64,000 bases of DNA from an uncultured Prochlorococcus sp. (GTDB lineage: Bacteria; Cyanobacteriota; Cyanobacteriia; PCC-6307; Cyanobiaceae), in contig CACAXR010000004.1 of assembly GCA_902536555.1 (NCBI GenBank), positions 1 to 64,000 of the forward strand. Reading direction: 5' to 3'. This document shows, piece by piece, positions 63,043 to 64,000 of the stretch. The notes under the pieces were generated by a model, which was given only the letters and a program-made list of their open reading frames with translations, ran no database searches and was not told the origin of the DNA. The translations under genes and the position numbers were made by a program. How positions within the stretch are numbered: the first letter of the stretch is position 1; each line of letters starts with the position of its first letter.

Positions 63043-63384
63043 CTAGTTAAATTTTAAATTTTCTAAATTACTAATTTCAAAATCATAAACCTGGCAATTA
63101 TTTTCTAAATCATTAACTATTGAATTTTTCAGAAGAGAATAATCTATTAACTTATTGAGTTTGTTATTTTTAAATTCCTTATTAGTCTCTCCAATAGCAA
63201 AAGCCAAAGCTCCTTCATAAGAAATGCCGAATTTGGTAGTGTTGCAGAAAGTTCTAGTAAACTTGTTAGAAATCTTTCTAGTGTACTTTTCAAGAGTTTT
63301 AGAAGAAGTATCTAGTGAGTAAACTGGATTAATAAATAGAAAAAGCAAAGTTAAAGTGAATATCGCAAAAACTCTTTTGATCAT
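63043..63384 (-). CDS. Secreted hypothetical protein (113 aa)
   Basis: A 113-residue protein with a signal peptide (IKRVFAIFTLTLLFLFINP, cleavage likely after VYS) and a helical mature part with RTFCNTTKFGISYEGALAFAIG and a second Cys near the end. It would be periplasmic. Function is unknown; it converges with the 60-residue gene. Confidence 0.65.
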   Translation of the reverse strand: MIKRVFAIFTLTLLFLFINPVYSLDTSSKTLEKYTRKISNKFTRTFCNTTKFGISYEGALAFAIGETNKEFKNNKLNKLIDYSLLKNSIVNDLENNCQVYDFEISNLENLKFN

Positions 63385-63751
63385 AATATTTCATAAATTG
63401 CAAATTTAATATAGTTTAGAATTTAACTCTGCCGACTATGTTTTATTAAAAATATAGAAATTAAAAATTGATTAACCACAATAGCTTTTTCATATTTTTG
63501 AAGATAAAAACTATCTAAATGTGTGTTTTATAGTTTGAATCTTTTTTGGAAGTTTTTTTTAAAAACGCCTAAAAGCTTTTGGCATAATAAAAATTCTTGT
63601 CAATAATTAATAGATAACAAATAATACATGGGTATTCAATAAATAATTTTCTAAAAATTAAGTAAATTAATTATTAAATATATGGATTGAGCTATGGAAA
63701 TGTATTTGAACATGAATTATCGTTTAATTAATTATTAAATACAAAATTAAT
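63385..63751. other. Gene-free AT-rich stretch of about 370 bases
   Basis: No gene longer than a few codons is seen. A 15-base direct repeat, ATTAATTATTAAATA, lies at 63666-63680 and 63727-63741, just upstream of the 64-codon gene; its core TTAAT-T-ATTAA is palindromic. No tRNA or hairpin terminator was recognised. Confidence 0.5.
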
Positions 63752-63946
63752 ATGGCACTACCAGAACTTATTTATGCTCCTATAGATGGCGGAACAATAC
63801 ATAGATATGAAATTAGTGGTGGCAAAAGAAAATTTTTAAGATTTATAGGTTGTTATTTGGGTCAATGTAATTTCCACAAAAATATTGATGATGCTATTGA
63901 ATACATTAAAAATTTGAAAGAATCACAAAAGATACAAAAAAAATGA
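63752..63946 (+). CDS. Hypothetical protein (64 aa)
   Basis: A 64-residue protein with LPELIYAPIDGGTIHRYEIS, GKRKFLRFIGCYLGQCNFHK and a NIDDAIEYIKNLKES end. It appears to be a compact soluble alpha/beta protein with Cys42 and Cys47 in CYLGQC. No family is recognised. A 15-base direct repeat lies upstream. Confidence 0.6.
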   Translation: MALPELIYAPIDGGTIHRYEISGGKRKFLRFIGCYLGQCNFHKNIDDAIEYIKNLKESQKIQKK

Positions 63947-64000
63947 AATAAAGATACATAGATACGACAGAGACTCAATATTTTTCGATAACTACATAAT

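Noticed and set aside
63553-63590. A hairpin-like GCCTAAAAGCTTTTGGC near 63.57 kb as terminator
   Set aside because: The stem is too short for a stable loop, has a mismatch and is not followed by a T run.
1-64000. CRISPR arrays, rRNA, prophage, transposases or integrases
   Set aside because: No repeated spacer structure, rRNA sequence, or mobile-element protein signature was seen on either strand.

Overview
The window is about 31% GC, densely packed, and looks like a piece of a high-light-adapted Prochlorococcus chromosome. The support is the gene content: psb28, GUN4, a PAM68-like protein, many cyanobacteria-only families (DUF1816, DUF1830, DUF3082, DUF3288), the urease plus urtABCDE urea transporter cluster, glucosylglycerate genes, NtcA-type promoters, and very short intergenic spaces. 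No rRNA, CRISPR array, prophage or insertion sequence was seen. One tRNA (Pro, anticodon GGG) is present.

Layout. 1-6.5 kb: end of scpB, yggT, a MazG-like gene, then a plus-strand run pyk, MacB-like permease, bioY, lspA, DUF697 GTPase. 6.5-9.7 kb: a PLP decarboxylase with a small membrane protein behind it, tadA, and a serine/alanine-glyoxylate aminotransferase. 9.8-16.5 kb: glnA with an NtcA promoter and a strong terminator, a methyltransferase, an anti-sigma-like ATPase, GUN4, mnmH, psb28 and an AI-2E family permease. 16.5-22.4 kb: a minus-strand operon ksgA-ispE-DUF3082-small membrane protein-pdhB-secD-secF-small membrane protein. 22.4-25.5 kb: rlmH, then umuD-umuC and a HEATH-motif protein behind a LexA-like box. 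25.5-42.7 kb: dnaG, a DMT exporter, ruvA, rpsO, PAM68-like, dnaE, gatA, rlmB/trmH, mini-RNase III, a STAS protein, carA, trpD, an ABC exporter and msrA. 42.7-44.8 kb: tRNA-Pro, uppP and several very small proteins.

44.9-49.7 kb is a candidate glucosylglycerate (GGA) module: glycerate kinase, GpgP-like phosphatase and a GH13 glucosylglycerate/sucrose phosphorylase-like enzyme on the minus strand, divergent from gpgS. It abuts 49.7-60.0 kb, which holds urease (ureABC, ureD on the minus strand; ureEFG on the plus strand) and the urea ABC transporter urtABCDE. A nitrogen-free compatible solute pathway is thus next to urea scavenging, and glnA and urtA carry almost identical NtcA promoter elements.

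60.0-63.95 kb is loosely packed and AT-rich. It contains a run of small unrecognised proteins, several under 60 residues, plus a ribbon-helix-helix-like gene with a candidate operator.

Twelve genes shorter than 60 codons were read directly from the sequence. Most have one hydrophobic helix, end-to-end operon spacing with a larger gene, or both. Start codons TTG (urtB, ruvA, umuD, the AI-2E permease, DUF1816) and GTG (pdhB, DUF3082, the GH13 gene) are inferred from conserved N-termini or lack of an alternative.
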